From DSSB01 sp046346845 (GTDB lineage Bacteria; UBA10199; DSSB01), in the NCBI GenBank assembly GCA_046346845.1, contig JAXMHH010000002.1:524341-588340 (forward strand): a DNA stretch of 64,000 nucleotides, in the 5' to 3' direction. A program made the position numbers and the translations under genes. The notes beneath the pieces are model-generated. The model was not told where the DNA came from. It saw only the letters and a program-made list of their open reading frames with translations, and did no database searches. Shown here piece after piece: positions 55,910 through 64,000 of this stretch (position 1 is its first letter; each line of letters begins with the position of its first letter).

Positions 55910-58591
55910 CTAGGGGGTGGCGGCCGGATCCGTGGGGGGCTCCCGTTCCGGCAGACGCAACTCGTACTCTCGGTCGAAGACCTCGGGGTGGTTGCTGTGG
56001 CGCGGGGCGCTTTGGAAGACATAGCCCGCGATGCCGTAGGAGACGATCCCTTCGTAGCTCAGCCAATGGAGGCCGCGGCCGAGGCCGCGCAGGCTGATAT
56101 TTTCCAAGGTGGCGACTGTGGCGCGGGCCAGTGCGGCGCGGGTGCCGGTTCCGGCGGCGGTGCGGACCAGGCCCTCCCCAATCGGGGGGTGGGCGGCGGC
56201 GACGCGGGTCCACCAGCCGGTGGCATTGGGGGCCACCGTCTCGGCGGCGGTGCCGAGGATGGTGGGGGAGGTCAGGATGCGCTGGACCGCCTGGGCCCGA
56301 GCCAGGGCCTGGCGCGCGGCGGCGGTCTCCGCCTCGGTGGTGGCGGCGGCCAAGGCGGCCTCTTGGGTGGCGACCCGGCGGGCCGCCCAGCTGGTCATGA
56401 GGCGGCCGAACCAACCCGAGCTGACCGCGGTGCCTTCGGCCGCGGCGCCCTCCAGGGCGGTGGTCGTGGCGATTTGCGTGCCGCGAACCCCGAGAAATCG
56501 CAAAAAGCCGGCGGTGAGGGCGGCGCGTCCGGTGGCGGTCATGGCGCCTCGAGCCACCGAGAAGCTGCCTCCGCTGACGAGGAGGCTGGCGGTGAGCAGG
56601 ACCGCGTCGCTGGCGACGCCGTCCCGGTTTTCGTCGCTGTAATTGCGGAACCAATCCGGCGGCCAGATGCCGAATTCGCCGCCGCCCTCCGAGATCACGT
56701 TGCCATCGTCGTCGGTGACGTCCTGTCCAAGGCTGTCCTGCAGCGCGTGGTGGGCGCGGTTGCGCATGGCTTCGTCGGTGGATTCCCGGTGCAGGGCGTG
56801 CAGGATGGCGCGGGAGAAGTCGAGATTGTCGATGCCGTCGAGGTAGGCGTCTTGCCGCCAAGTGGAGAGATATCCTCCCCGGAGATCCTGGGCGAGGCTG
56901 AACCACATTTCCTCCGCCCGCGCGGGATTGGTTTCGCTGCGAATGCGCCAGAGCCGCTCGGCTTGGAAGAGATCCCCGGTCAGCGTCTCATAATAACGCC
57001 GATTGAGGCGGGCGATCCAGCGATCGAAGCCGTCGCTGTGCTCGTTGATGGCGGGGTGGGTGCGGAGGTATTCCAGGGCATTGGGGATGGTCCGCTCCCC
57101 CTCGAAGTCGCTGGGCGGGGTCTCGATGATCCGGCGCAGCTCGGCCAGGGCGATGCCGCGCTCGTGGTCGTGGGCCTCCACCGAGCCGCGCACCACATGG
57201 CGGAGGGTGGGCCCCACTCGGGGCAGGATGTCCTCGCCGTATTCCGCGACATCCTCCTCGCTCAGTCCGGGGGGATTTCCCCCGAGGAACCAGGTGAGGG
57301 CGCCGCCGAAGGAGTAGACCCAAGTGAGGAAGTCGAGAGTGCCCGTGAGGCTGCTTTCCTCGACGTATTGCCGGTCGCGGTGGGTGAAGCCGGCCCGCAT
57401 CCGCTGCAGGTCGCCGAGGACCTGGCGGGAAATATAAAGGTTGCGGTCGAAAGCCGCGTCGCTCGGCGCTCCGTCGGAGGTGACGGGCTCCGCGCCGTAA
57501 TCCGCGGCCAGGGCGCGGGCGCCGGCGAGGTAGAGCTGGGTCGCGCGTTGCAGGTCGCTGAGTTCCTCGCCCTCCGCGGCGGCGGGGGCGTTCGCCAGCA
57601 TTCCCTGCAAAAATCCCGGGTTTTCCCTTTCCATGCGCTGCAGGTGCCGCTCGACGTCCAGGGCGGTGAGGACGGCGTCCGGGCCGGCGACCTCGAGCAG
57701 TTGTTCGACGCGGGGATCGTTGATCTGGGAACGGCGATCCAGGAGCGCTTGCAGGGGGATACCCTCGACGGCCGCATCGCCGCCGCCCGTGATGACTTCG
57801 GCCAAGGCCGCGTTGATCTCCTCGCGCAGGGTGAAGGCGATGAAGCGGAAATTCGCCAGGGTGACCTCGGCATCGGGGAAGCCGGTGCGAGCCTCCTCCG
57901 GCAGGCTCGAGATGAAGGCGTCCAGCTCTTCGTAGCTGAGGCTCCAATCCGCGCGGCGGTCGTTGATGTCCACGCCCGCGATCTGCAGCAGGTTTTGCAG
58001 CATGATGCTCTGGTCGTCGTCTCCCCCGAACACGGTCGGCGGCAGGTTCTTCAAGAAATTGAGGTCGATGGGGTCTCGGCGCCTGGCCTCGTCCGCGGGG
58101 ACGAAGGCCTCGGGGATCTCCGCCTCGGTCTGGCGCAGCTGCTCCAACAGGGCGTTCACCTCGGTGACAATGGTCTCGGGGGTGAGCTCCCGGGCCTGTT
58201 GGTCTTGTTGGGTGAGCTCTTGGACCAGCGCCTCGATCTCCTCGGCGCTCAAATTCTCATGGTCTTCATCCTGGGCCGCGGCGATTTCCAAGAGCTGGAG
58301 AAGCCCCTCGGAGGCATGCTCGGAACTGAGCCGGCTGCGCGCATCGGCCAGGGTGCCGGCGAGCTGGTCTCGGTTGCGGGTGAGGATGCTGAGGTTCCCG
58401 CCGCTCTCCTGCCGGAGCCGGCGGACGTAATTCTCGATCTCGCCGTCGCTTAAGACGCGGTCTTCCGCGTTGGGCTGGCCGTCCGAATCGGCGGCGGCCA
58501 TCAGGGGAGCGGCCATGGCCTGGAGCTCGGGGTTGCCCGCCAGGGCGGCTTCAACAAGGCGAAATAAGGGGGAAATATCGATATCGGACAT
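55910..58591 (-). CDS. Large helical EF-hand-like protein (extended family B relative)
   Basis: An 893-residue protein of unknown function; the start at 58591 (MSDIDISP) has GGAG 7 bases upstream. An EF-hand-like stretch (DSDGQPNAEDRVLSDGE, about 35-51) lies near the N-terminus. A WFRNYSDENRDG segment near residue 645 aligns by eye with the YRDWSDEN segment of the two family B proteins, followed by a similar hydrophobic stretch (LLTASLLVSGGSFS), so it is probably a longer, diverged member. The Ala-rich helical C-terminal part may associate with membranes. It heads the run of five minus-strand genes. A TGGCACG at 58603-58617 looks like a -24 element but its -12 is poor. Confidence 0.85.
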   Translation of the reverse strand: MSDIDISPLFRLVEAALAGNPELQAMAAPLMAAADSDGQPNAEDRVLSDGEIENYVRRLRQESGGNLSILTRNRDQLAGTLADARSRLSSEHASEGLLQLLEIAAAQDEDHENLSAEEIEALVQELTQQDQQARELTPETIVTEVNALLEQLRQTEAEIPEAFVPADEARRRDPIDLNFLKNLPPTVFGGDDDQSIMLQNLLQIAGVDINDRRADWSLSYEELDAFISSLPEEARTGFPDAEVTLANFRFIAFTLREEINAALAEVITGGGDAAVEGIPLQALLDRRSQINDPRVEQLLEVAGPDAVLTALDVERHLQRMERENPGFLQGMLANAPAAAEGEELSDLQRATQLYLAGARALAADYGAEPVTSDGAPSDAAFDRNLYISRQVLGDLQRMRAGFTHRDRQYVEESSLTGTLDFLTWVYSFGGALTWFLGGNPPGLSEEDVAEYGEDILPRVGPTLRHVVRGSVEAHDHERGIALAELRRIIETPPSDFEGERTIPNALEYLRTHPAINEHSDGFDRWIARLNRRYYETLTGDLFQAERLWRIRSETNPARAEEMWFSLAQDLRGGYLSTWRQDAYLDGIDNLDFSRAILHALHRESTDEAMRNRAHHALQDSLGQDVTDDDGNVISEGGGEFGIWPPDWFRNYSDENRDGVASDAVLLTASLLVSGGSFSVARGAMTATGRAALTAGFLRFLGVRGTQIATTTALEGAAAEGTAVSSGWFGRLMTSWAARRVATQEAALAAATTEAETAAARQALARAQAVQRILTSPTILGTAAETVAPNATGWWTRVAAAHPPIGEGLVRTAAGTGTRAALARATVATLENISLRGLGRGLHWLSYEGIVSYGIAGYVFQSAPRHSNHPEVFDREYELRLPEREPPTDPAATP

Positions 58592-58687
58592 GGAGTGGCT
58601 CCGCTGGAGGCGTGCCACCCTTACGCATGGAGTATTATCGGTAGGTACGGCGGGGGGTTGCCAAGGAATCGTTTGACGGATCCTAGA

Positions 58688-58723
58688 GACAAAGTTAGAC
58701 TAGTTGCAGACTAGAATTTTGTC
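58688..58723 (+). promoter_or_regulatory. Operator/promoter of the VapBC-type pair
   Basis: An AGACTAG direct repeat (58697-58703, 58708-58714) lies inside a GACAAA/TTTGTC inverted repeat (58688-58693, 58718-58723), ending 14 bp before the antitoxin ATG. This suits autoregulation by the antitoxin-toxin complex. Confidence 0.6.
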
Positions 58724-58737
58724 ATAGGGAGAGTCCG

Positions 58738-58977
58738 ATGAATGAAATCGGAGTTTACGAAGCGAAGACCCATCTTCCCAAGCTGCTCGAGCGTGTTTCC
58801 AAAGGAGAAAATTTCATCATCACCAAACACGGGGTTCCCATTGCACGACTCGTGCCGGCGGAAAATGCCCAAAAAAGGCCGGTTGCCGAGGTTATCCGGG
58901 AACTCTTGGATTCCAGGAAAAGGCGCAAGGCCTCGCTTCGCGAGATAAAGGACATGAAAGAAGAGGGGCGCCGTTGA
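58738..58977 (+). CDS. Phd/YefM-type antitoxin
   Basis: A 79-residue DNA-binding antitoxin. Its N-terminal NEIGVYEAKTHLPKLLERV and ITKHGVPIARLVP match the Phd/YefM fold that binds the operator; the basic C-terminal tail is expected to cover the toxin. AGGGAGA lies 6 bases before the ATG. It overlaps the toxin gene by four bases. It probably represses its own promoter at 58688-58723. Confidence 0.92.
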   Translation: MNEIGVYEAKTHLPKLLERVSKGENFIITKHGVPIARLVPAENAQKRPVAEVIRELLDSRKRRKASLREIKDMKEEGRR

Positions 58978-59390
58978 AGCCCTTCGTCCTGGACACCTCT
59001 GTCACTGTGGCCTGGTGTTTTAGCAGCCAGGCGAACGAATATTCGCGAAAGGTCCTGCGGACTCTTCAAGAAACCTCCGCGATTGTTCCGGCGATCTGGA
59101 ATTACGAGATCGCCAACGCCATGCTCAGTGCGGAACGGCGCGGCAAGCAGTCCAGGGCCGAATCCGTGAAGTTCTTAGAGGCCTTAGAGCAATTGCCCAT
59201 TACGGTGGTCCCCGACGCCAGCCGCGGTTGGAGAGATCTGCTGTTGTGGATGGGCAAGACCCACGGACTTAGCGGCTATGACACCGCTTATCTCTATCTT
59301 GCCATGGATCGGGGCCTCGATCTTGCGACCCGCGACGCCAAACTGCTCGCGGCGGCAAAAAGCGCTGGGGTCTCCATCTATCAATCCTAG
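58974..59390 (+). CDS. vapC: VapC-type PIN-domain ribonuclease toxin
   Basis: A 138-residue PIN-domain endoribonuclease. The four acidic residues are in place: Asp7 (VLDTSV), Glu45 (WNYEIANAM), Asp103 (GYDTAYLYLA) and Asp121 (TRDAKL), so it is likely active. It starts at a TTG overlapping the antitoxin stop, giving translational coupling. Targets of such toxins are usually tRNA or rRNA. It sits at the junction between the island and the TRAP operon. Confidence 0.93.
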   Translation: MKPFVLDTSVTVAWCFSSQANEYSRKVLRTLQETSAIVPAIWNYEIANAMLSAERRGKQSRAESVKFLEALEQLPITVVPDASRGWRDLLLWMGKTHGLSGYDTAYLYLAMDRGLDLATRDAKLLAAAKSAGVSIYQS

Positions 59391-59394
59391 AATT

Positions 59395-60282
59395 TCAATC
59401 CTCGTGCGGGCTCGACGGCTCGGTGTGCACCACCACGTCGACGACCGAGGGCATCTCCTGCTTGATCCTCGCGATCACCTGATGGGTGAGCCGATGGGCC
59501 TCCTGGGTGCTGAGATTGGGCGCCACGTGGATGTTCAAATCCATGTAGATCGCCGAGGAATGCCCGCGGGTGCGGATGTCGTGGCAGCGCTCGACGCCGT
59601 CGACTTGCATGACCACCTGGGCGACCTCGTTCGGATCGAGTTGGGCCGAATCCATCAAGGTGCCGAGGCTTTCCAAGACGATCTTGTAGCCGCTGTAACC
59701 GACGAACAGGGCGATCAGTCCGGCGGCAGCCAGGTCGATCCAGGTCAGATGGAACTTGAGACCGACCAGGGCGACGATCACGGAGAAGGAGGCCAAGACG
59801 TCGCTGCGGGTATGGGCGGAGTCGGCGGTGAGGAGCTGGCTGTGCAGTTCGTGCCCGCGCCGGTGCTCGTACTTGCTGACCCAGCCGTTGACGATCATGG
59901 TGCCGACCATAATGGCGAAGCTGTAGACCGTGACTTCGGGGCTTTGATGGCTGTGCAGCCGCTCCAGGGCGCTGGAGGCGATCTCGAAACAGGACCAGAA
60001 CAGCATCCCTGAGATGAACATCGCGCCCAGGGCCTCGACCTTGCGGTGGCCGTAGGGGTGGCCTTGGTCCGCCGGCTTGGCAGCGAAGACCAGCGCGATC
60101 AGGCCCACGATGTTGGAGCTGGAGTCGAGCAGGGAATGGTAGCCGTCGGCCACCATGCTGAGGGTGTGCGAGGCGTAACCGTAACCCAGCTTGAGGCCGC
60201 AGACCAAGAGGTTGAGAAACAGGGTGATCCACAGCACCCGTTTCACTTGGCGCGAGCGTTCGATCAGTTCATCGCGGCGCAT
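59395..60282 (-). CDS. CDF cation efflux transporter (Zn-type)
   Basis: A 295-residue inner-membrane metal/proton antiporter of the cation diffusion facilitator family. Six helices precede a C-terminal cytoplasmic domain (about 215-290) that dimerises. The metal site is His49-x3-Asp53 in TM2 and His157-x3-Asp161 in TM5, an HD-HD pattern typical of Zn2+/Co2+/Cd2+ transporters rather than the DD-HD of FieF. It follows the TRAP permease gene by 10 bp, so it may be co-transcribed. Confidence 0.93.
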   Translation of the reverse strand: MRRDELIERSRQVKRVLWITLFLNLLVCGLKLGYGYASHTLSMVADGYHSLLDSSSNIVGLIALVFAAKPADQGHPYGHRKVEALGAMFISGMLFWSCFEIASSALERLHSHQSPEVTVYSFAIMVGTMIVNGWVSKYEHRRGHELHSQLLTADSAHTRSDVLASFSVIVALVGLKFHLTWIDLAAAGLIALFVGYSGYKIVLESLGTLMDSAQLDPNEVAQVVMQVDGVERCHDIRTRGHSSAIYMDLNIHVAPNLSTQEAHRLTHQVIARIKQEMPSVVDVVVHTEPSSPHED

Positions 60283-60292
60283 GGGGCAGTCT

Positions 60293-61570
60293 TTACTGGC
60301 CGCCGTAAAATTTCAACAGATAAAGGCTGAGCGACGGCCAATAGGTGATGATGATCAAGGCCAGCACGAGCAGCAAGAGGAAGGGCAGGGTGACCCAATA
60401 GAGGTTGATGATGCTGCGCTTGAAGCGGATGCTCGACAGGAAAAGGTTGAGGCCCACCGGAGGGTGCAGGTAGCCGATCTCGAGGTTGGTCAGGAAGATG
60501 ATGCCCAGGTGGATGGGATCGACGCCAAATTCCTTGGCGATGGGGATGATCAGCGGAACCACCACGATGATCGCCGAGAAGATGTCCATCAAGGAGCCGA
60601 CCACCAATAAGAACAGGTTGAGGGCCAGCAGGAACAGCCATTTGTTGGTGATGTAGACGCGGATCCAATCGAGCAGCTTCATCGGCACCTGCTCGTCGAT
60701 CAGATAGCTGGTGAAGCCCATGGCCACCGCGAAGATCACGACGATGCTGCCGACCAGCACCATCGACTGTTTCGCGATGCGGGGCACGTCCTTGGTGAGG
60801 CTCAGGTCCCGGTAAATGAAGACCTCGACGACGAAGATGTAAAAGGCCGTGACCGCGGCCGCTTCGGAAGCGGTGACATAGCCTCCGTAGATGCCGGCGA
60901 GGATGATGAAGGGGAGCGGCAGTTCCCAGGCGGCTCCCTTGATCGCCGCCAACACGTCCTTGATTCGGAACGGGTGCTTCTGTTGCTGGATCCCGCGATT
61001 GACCCAGATGCTGTAGACCCCGAGCAAGGCGATGATCAGCATGCCGGGGAGGATCCCCGCCACGAACAGCCGGTCGACGTTGGCGCCGCTGATCAAGCCG
61101 TAGAGGATCAGGGGCAGCGAGGGCGGGAACATCAATCCGACGCTTCCGCAGGTGGTCACCAGTCCCATCGAAAAATTGTCGGGGTATTTCTCCTTCACCA
61201 AGATCGGGTAGAGCAGGCCGCCCAGCGCGATGATCGTCACCCCCGAGGCGCCCGTGAAGGCGGTGAAAAAGGCGCAGGCCACGATGGTCATGATCGCCAG
61301 GCCGCCGGGCATCCAGCCGAACAGCGGCTTGGCCAGGGCGACCAGGCGCTCCGGCGTCTTGCTCTCGGCCATCAGGTAGCCCGCGAAGGTGAACAGGGGG
61401 ATCGCGACCAGGGTGGGCGCCGAGGCGAGGCGGTACATCTCGATGATGGTCGCCGAGGAATCGATGCCGGCGTTGTGGAACGAAATGAGGCTGATCGAGC
61501 CGAAGATGACGAACAGGGGCGCGCCAAACAGCGCGATCAGGGCGATGCCGACGGCGAGCAGGGTGTTCAT
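60293..61570 (-). CDS. dctM: TRAP transporter large permease subunit
   Basis: A 425-residue protein with about 12 membrane helices, the Na+-driven transport subunit of a TRAP system. Typical motifs include FTAFTGASGVTIIALGGLL and PPSLPLILYGLISGANVDRL. The ATG overlaps the stop of the small subunit gene (ATGA), so the two are coupled. The substrate cannot be deduced; organic acids are common. Confidence 0.95.
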   Translation of the reverse strand: MNTLLAVGIALIALFGAPLFVIFGSISLISFHNAGIDSSATIIEMYRLASAPTLVAIPLFTFAGYLMAESKTPERLVALAKPLFGWMPGGLAIMTIVACAFFTAFTGASGVTIIALGGLLYPILVKEKYPDNFSMGLVTTCGSVGLMFPPSLPLILYGLISGANVDRLFVAGILPGMLIIALLGVYSIWVNRGIQQQKHPFRIKDVLAAIKGAAWELPLPFIILAGIYGGYVTASEAAAVTAFYIFVVEVFIYRDLSLTKDVPRIAKQSMVLVGSIVVIFAVAMGFTSYLIDEQVPMKLLDWIRVYITNKWLFLLALNLFLLVVGSLMDIFSAIIVVVPLIIPIAKEFGVDPIHLGIIFLTNLEIGYLHPPVGLNLFLSSIRFKRSIINLYWVTLPFLLLLVLALIIITYWPSLSLYLLKFYGGQ

Positions 61571-62139
61571 GGATGGGCCCCCTCGGGGTCGGGCTTGATC
61601 AGCTGCTTGATGTCGGCGGGGATCTTCACCGCGAAGCGCAGGCTCATCAGGTAAAAACCGATCGGGATGATGATGACCGCCCAGGCATTGGGCACGTGAG
61701 GCAGCAGCATGTCCCCGGCTTCTTTTTCGGTCAGGTAAAACTTGTAGGAGGCTAGGGCCAGCAGGGCGCAGACGAAGGCGGAGGCGCCGTCGACGAACAT
61801 GGCGGTGGGGCGGCGCAGTTTTTGGGGCAGGAAACGGTGCACCAGGTCCATGGCCAAGTGTCCGCCCTCTTTGGTGGCGACCGAGGCGCCGATGAAGCCG
61901 ACCCAGAGCACCAGGTGCCGGACGAAGGCGTCGCCCCATTCGATGCCGGTGTTGAAGAAGTTGCGCAGGATGACCTGGGTGAAGGCGAGCCCGATCATCA
62001 GGATGAGGATGACGGTCAGCAGGGCGCCCTCCAGCTTGGCGAGGCCGTTATTGAGGGCGGGGATGAAGAAAAACACCAAGGCGCCGACGACGATGCTGGC
62101 GAGAAATCCGTAGAAAAAATTTTGGCTGATCTCGATCAT
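61567..62139 (-). CDS. dctQ: TRAP transporter small permease subunit
   Basis: A 190-residue four-helix membrane protein that partners the large permease. The IEWGDAFVRHLVLWVGFIGAS stretch (LVLW with acidic and basic neighbours) is characteristic of the DctQ family. It lies downstream of the terminator at 62242-62272 and overlaps the large-subunit gene. Confidence 0.92.
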   Translation of the reverse strand: MIEISQNFFYGFLASIVVGALVFFFIPALNNGLAKLEGALLTVILILMIGLAFTQVILRNFFNTGIEWGDAFVRHLVLWVGFIGASVATKEGGHLAMDLVHRFLPQKLRRPTAMFVDGASAFVCALLALASYKFYLTEKEAGDMLLPHVPNAWAVIIIPIGFYLMSLRFAVKIPADIKQLIKPDPEGAHP

Positions 62140-62241
62140 CCCGGACCTCGAAAAAAGGGGAATGGGGCTTGGCTCACCCGGCCTGCCCGGAGCCGGGCCC
62201 GTCTCTTAACGTCCCTCCCGGGGGAGATCAACTATTTTCAT

Positions 62242-62272
62242 AAAAAAACCCGGCTTTTGGCCGGGTTTTTTT
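62242..62272 (-). terminator. Terminator between dctP and dctQ
   Basis: ACCCGGC-TTTTG-GCCGGGT with flanking A and T runs on both sides. It follows dctP, which ends at 62300, and probably lowers transcription of the permease genes relative to the binding protein. Confidence 0.92.
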
Positions 62273-62299
62273 GGTTTCAACCTTGGGATGCCGGGGCGC

Positions 62300-63301
62300 C
62301 TATTTGCGCACCTCGGCGATGTAGGCCTTGACCTTCTCCAGCAGGGCCGCTGGGTACAGGTTGCCGGCCAGCTTGGGATAGACCGCTTCGGAGAGCTGGA
62401 TCATCTCTTCCTTGGCCTTCGGGTCGACGGCGACCGTCTGGATGCCGTTCTTCTTCAAGGTGGCCAGGGCGGAATTGTTCTCGGCGCGGATCTTCTGCAC
62501 CAATTGGGCGCTGTATTTTTGCGCGGTGGTCTTGAGCAGGGCCTGGAGGTCGGGCGGGAGCTTGGAGTACATGGCCTTGCTGATCAGCAGGCCGCCGGTC
62601 GAATTGGCCAGGTTGACGTCGGTCATGTATTTGACCTTGGTGAACCACTGGAGGGCGATCACGCCCAAGGGAGGGCCGTAGACACCGTCGATCAGGTTGG
62701 TCTGCAGCGAGGTCAGGACGTCCGGCAGGGCCAGGGGAATGGGGACGATGCCGAGGGTTTCGTACATCGTCTTGACCAGGGGGTCGCCTTCCCAGGCCCA
62801 CATCTTCACGCCCTTCATGTCCTCTTTGTTGGCGATTGGCTTATTGGAGAAGATGTTGACGAAGCCCGCCTCGGCCCAGCCCAGCATCACGAAGCCGTTG
62901 GCGTCGAATTGCTTCTCGAACTCGGGCTGCAGCTTGCCCTTCACGTAATCGACTTCCTGGTAGTTGCGGAACAGCATCGGCAACTCGAGGATGCGCACCG
63001 AGGGGACGATCTGGCCCAGGCCCACTCCGGTGAAGGCCGCCGCGTGCACTTGGCCGATCCGCATCTTGCGCAACACGTCGCGCTCGTCGCCGCTGACGCC
63101 GCCCGCGTAGATCTTGAGGGCGAGCTTGCCGCCGCTCTGGGCTTGCAGCTCTTGGTTCATCGCTTCCATCTCTTTGACCCAGGTGGAGCCCTCGGGGGCC
63201 AGGACGGAGAGCTTGATTTCGTAGTCGGCGGCGCGGGCGGTCGCGGCGCTCAGCGCGAGGCCAAAGCAGGCAAAGGCAAGGGAACGTAAATACGGTCGCA
63301 T
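62300..63301 (-). CDS. dctP: TRAP transporter solute-binding protein
   Basis: A 333-residue periplasmic binding protein with a Sec signal peptide (cut after ATARA, residue 24). The start LSVLAPEGSTWVKEMEAMN and the later KMWAWEGDPLVKTMYETLG are typical of the DctP/TatP family; the ligand-anchoring Arg region of classic DctP is not obvious, and TatP relatives may take hydrophobic ligands. It is followed downstream by a terminator and then the permease genes, and preceded by a TatT-like gene. Confidence 0.93.
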   Translation of the reverse strand: MRPYLRSLAFACFGLALSAATARAADYEIKLSVLAPEGSTWVKEMEAMNQELQAQSGGKLALKIYAGGVSGDERDVLRKMRIGQVHAAAFTGVGLGQIVPSVRILELPMLFRNYQEVDYVKGKLQPEFEKQFDANGFVMLGWAEAGFVNIFSNKPIANKEDMKGVKMWAWEGDPLVKTMYETLGIVPIPLALPDVLTSLQTNLIDGVYGPPLGVIALQWFTKVKYMTDVNLANSTGGLLISKAMYSKLPPDLQALLKTTAQKYSAQLVQKIRAENNSALATLKKNGIQTVAVDPKAKEEMIQLSEAVYPKLAGNLYPAALLEKVKAYIAEVRK

Positions 63302-63343
63302 TATTTCCTCCTCGTATCGGATTCCTCGGGTTTGGGCCCGGTT

Positions 63344-64000
63344 TTATTTTTTCCTTTTGGGTTGATGGCCGGAATTGGCCTGACTGAAAAACATCGTTTT
63401 TTTATCCAGCAGAATCTTGGCACGGCGCTTCGCCAGCTCGTTGGAGAGGCGCTGCTCCGGCAGGGCCGCCGCGTCCGCGGCGAGCACGCCGTTCAGGATG
63501 CTTTGGAACAAGGCAGGGTCCTGGATCTGGACCGCGTAATACTGCGCTTCGTTCACCGGAGCCATCAGGTATTTGCCGTCGGTGGCCGCGATCGCCTTTT
63601 CGAAGTGCATCTTGGACTTCTCCGGATCCCCGCCCAGCAGCTTGGGGCGGCCCCCGTAGAACGCGCCGAAGAACAGATGCGGTCCACCGTAATAATAGTT
63701 TTCATCCACTTCCATGATCCGGTTGAACAGGGCCTCGATGCGGGGCAGCTCGGCGATGGCGTCGGGGGAATCTTTGTTGAAGTTCACGTAGTTGCCCCAG
63801 GCGATGCCGGCCCAGAACAGGTCTTCGAGGTCCTTCCGGCCGAAGGTTTTCAGGTTGTTCTGGAATTCCTCCAGCGTCCCCTCGTTGGCCTTGGCGAAGC
63901 CGGGATGCAGGGAAAGCAATTGCAGGCCGTAGTCCTTGGCGCGGGTGTAGAAGCGCTTGGCCCGGGCCATCGCCCGGTCGTAGGCGACCTGGTCTCCGCC
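63344..64000 (-). CDS. TRAP-associated TatT-like TPR protein (5'-truncated by window)
   Basis: At least 218 codons; the frame stays open to the window edge, so the ATG at 63970 is probably internal and the true start lies outside. The sequence has the TPR-like pattern of the TatT family (KDLEDLFWAGIAWGNYVNF, YYGGPHLFFGAFYGGRP, KSKMHFEKAIAATDGKYLM). In Treponema pallidum TatT is a lipoprotein that forms a complex with the TatP binding protein. Here it is the first gene seen of the TRAP operon, 42 bp ahead of dctP. Confidence 0.9.
   Translation of the reverse strand, partial: GGDQVAYDRAMARAKRFYTRAKDYGLQLLSLHPGFAKANEGTLEEFQNNLKTFGRKDLEDLFWAGIAWGNYVNFNKDSPDAIAELPRIEALFNRIMEVDENYYYGGPHLFFGAFYGGRPKLLGGDPEKSKMHFEKAIAATDGKYLMAPVNEAQYYAVQIQDPALFQSILNGVLAADAAALPEQRLSNELAKRRAKILLDKKTMFFSQANSGHQPKRKK

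Noticed and set aside
55754..58453. 899-codon plus-strand frame antisense to the 55910-58591 gene
   Set aside because: Gly/Ala/Arg-rich shadow; no domain; the minus frame aligns in part with family B.
58603..58617. TGGCACGCCTCCAGC as a sigma-54 promoter of the 55910-58591 gene
   Set aside because: The -24 element is perfect and spacing is right, but CAGC replaces TTGC and the site overlaps the ribosome-site region; too weak to call.

Overview
The window is GC-rich, densely coded DNA from a Gram-negative bacterium. It carries lipoproteins with lipoboxes, a TolC-type outer-membrane channel, a tripartite RND pump and a TRAP transporter. The mix of very large multidomain signalling proteins (FHA, Ser/Thr kinase, PP2C, sigma-54 activator, LRR, HEAT), F0 ATP-synthase genes split from the F1 genes, and a membrane pyrophosphatase suggests a deltaproteobacterial-type lineage (Myxococcota, Bdellovibrionota or related candidate phyla). 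That placement is inference; no rRNA or tRNA gene was seen.

Layout. 1-10084: the 3' part of a giant FHA/RelA-SpoT/HExxH/PP2C protein, then a 994-residue protein with an HEFEH motif. 10141-11845: a small secreted Ala/Lys/Pro-rich protein and a CorC/HlyC-type CBS membrane protein. 12022-19069: a heavy-metal efflux operon (small Cys-rich protein, CusC-like, CusB-like, CusA-like) whose last gene is an LdhA-type D-lactate dehydrogenase. 19079-24697: two small exported proteins, an H+-pyrophosphatase, and a divergent F0 cluster (AtpZ-like, AtpI-like, AtpB, AtpE). 24882-58591: a ~34 kb, almost entirely minus-strand island of unfamiliar proteins around a 1683-residue Ser/Thr kinase-ATPase-TPR-GAF-sigma54-activator-Fis fusion. 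58738-59390: a Phd/VapC-type toxin-antitoxin pair. 59395-64000: a TRAP operon (TatT, DctP, DctQ, DctM) ending in a CDF zinc-type transporter; the TatT gene runs off the window.

The most interesting part is the island. Three minus-strand genes (acidic coiled-coil proteins at 27738-28895 and 29047-29973, and a 3586-residue LRR/transglutaminase-like/HEAT protein at 36230-46990) each have a correctly spaced -24/-12 sigma-54 promoter. Each promoter is preceded by a tandem 9-bp direct repeat of the type TTTGCCGAA. The same repeat lies directly upstream of the kinase/sigma-54 activator gene, where no good sigma-54 promoter was found. The simplest model is that this activator reads an intracellular signal through its kinase, ATPase/TPR and GAF parts, binds the TTTGCCGAA repeats and switches on this regulon, probably with autoregulation. 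Next to it are five tandem genes forming two paralogous families (A, with a duplicated GDG/Cys domain; B, with canonical EF-hand loops); a third A member lies at 24882-26888. These families share G-rich ribosome-binding leaders, hairpins and, for two B genes, a conserved 3' flank. FHA domains and PP2C in the first gene could counter the kinase. I recognise no described system with this combination.
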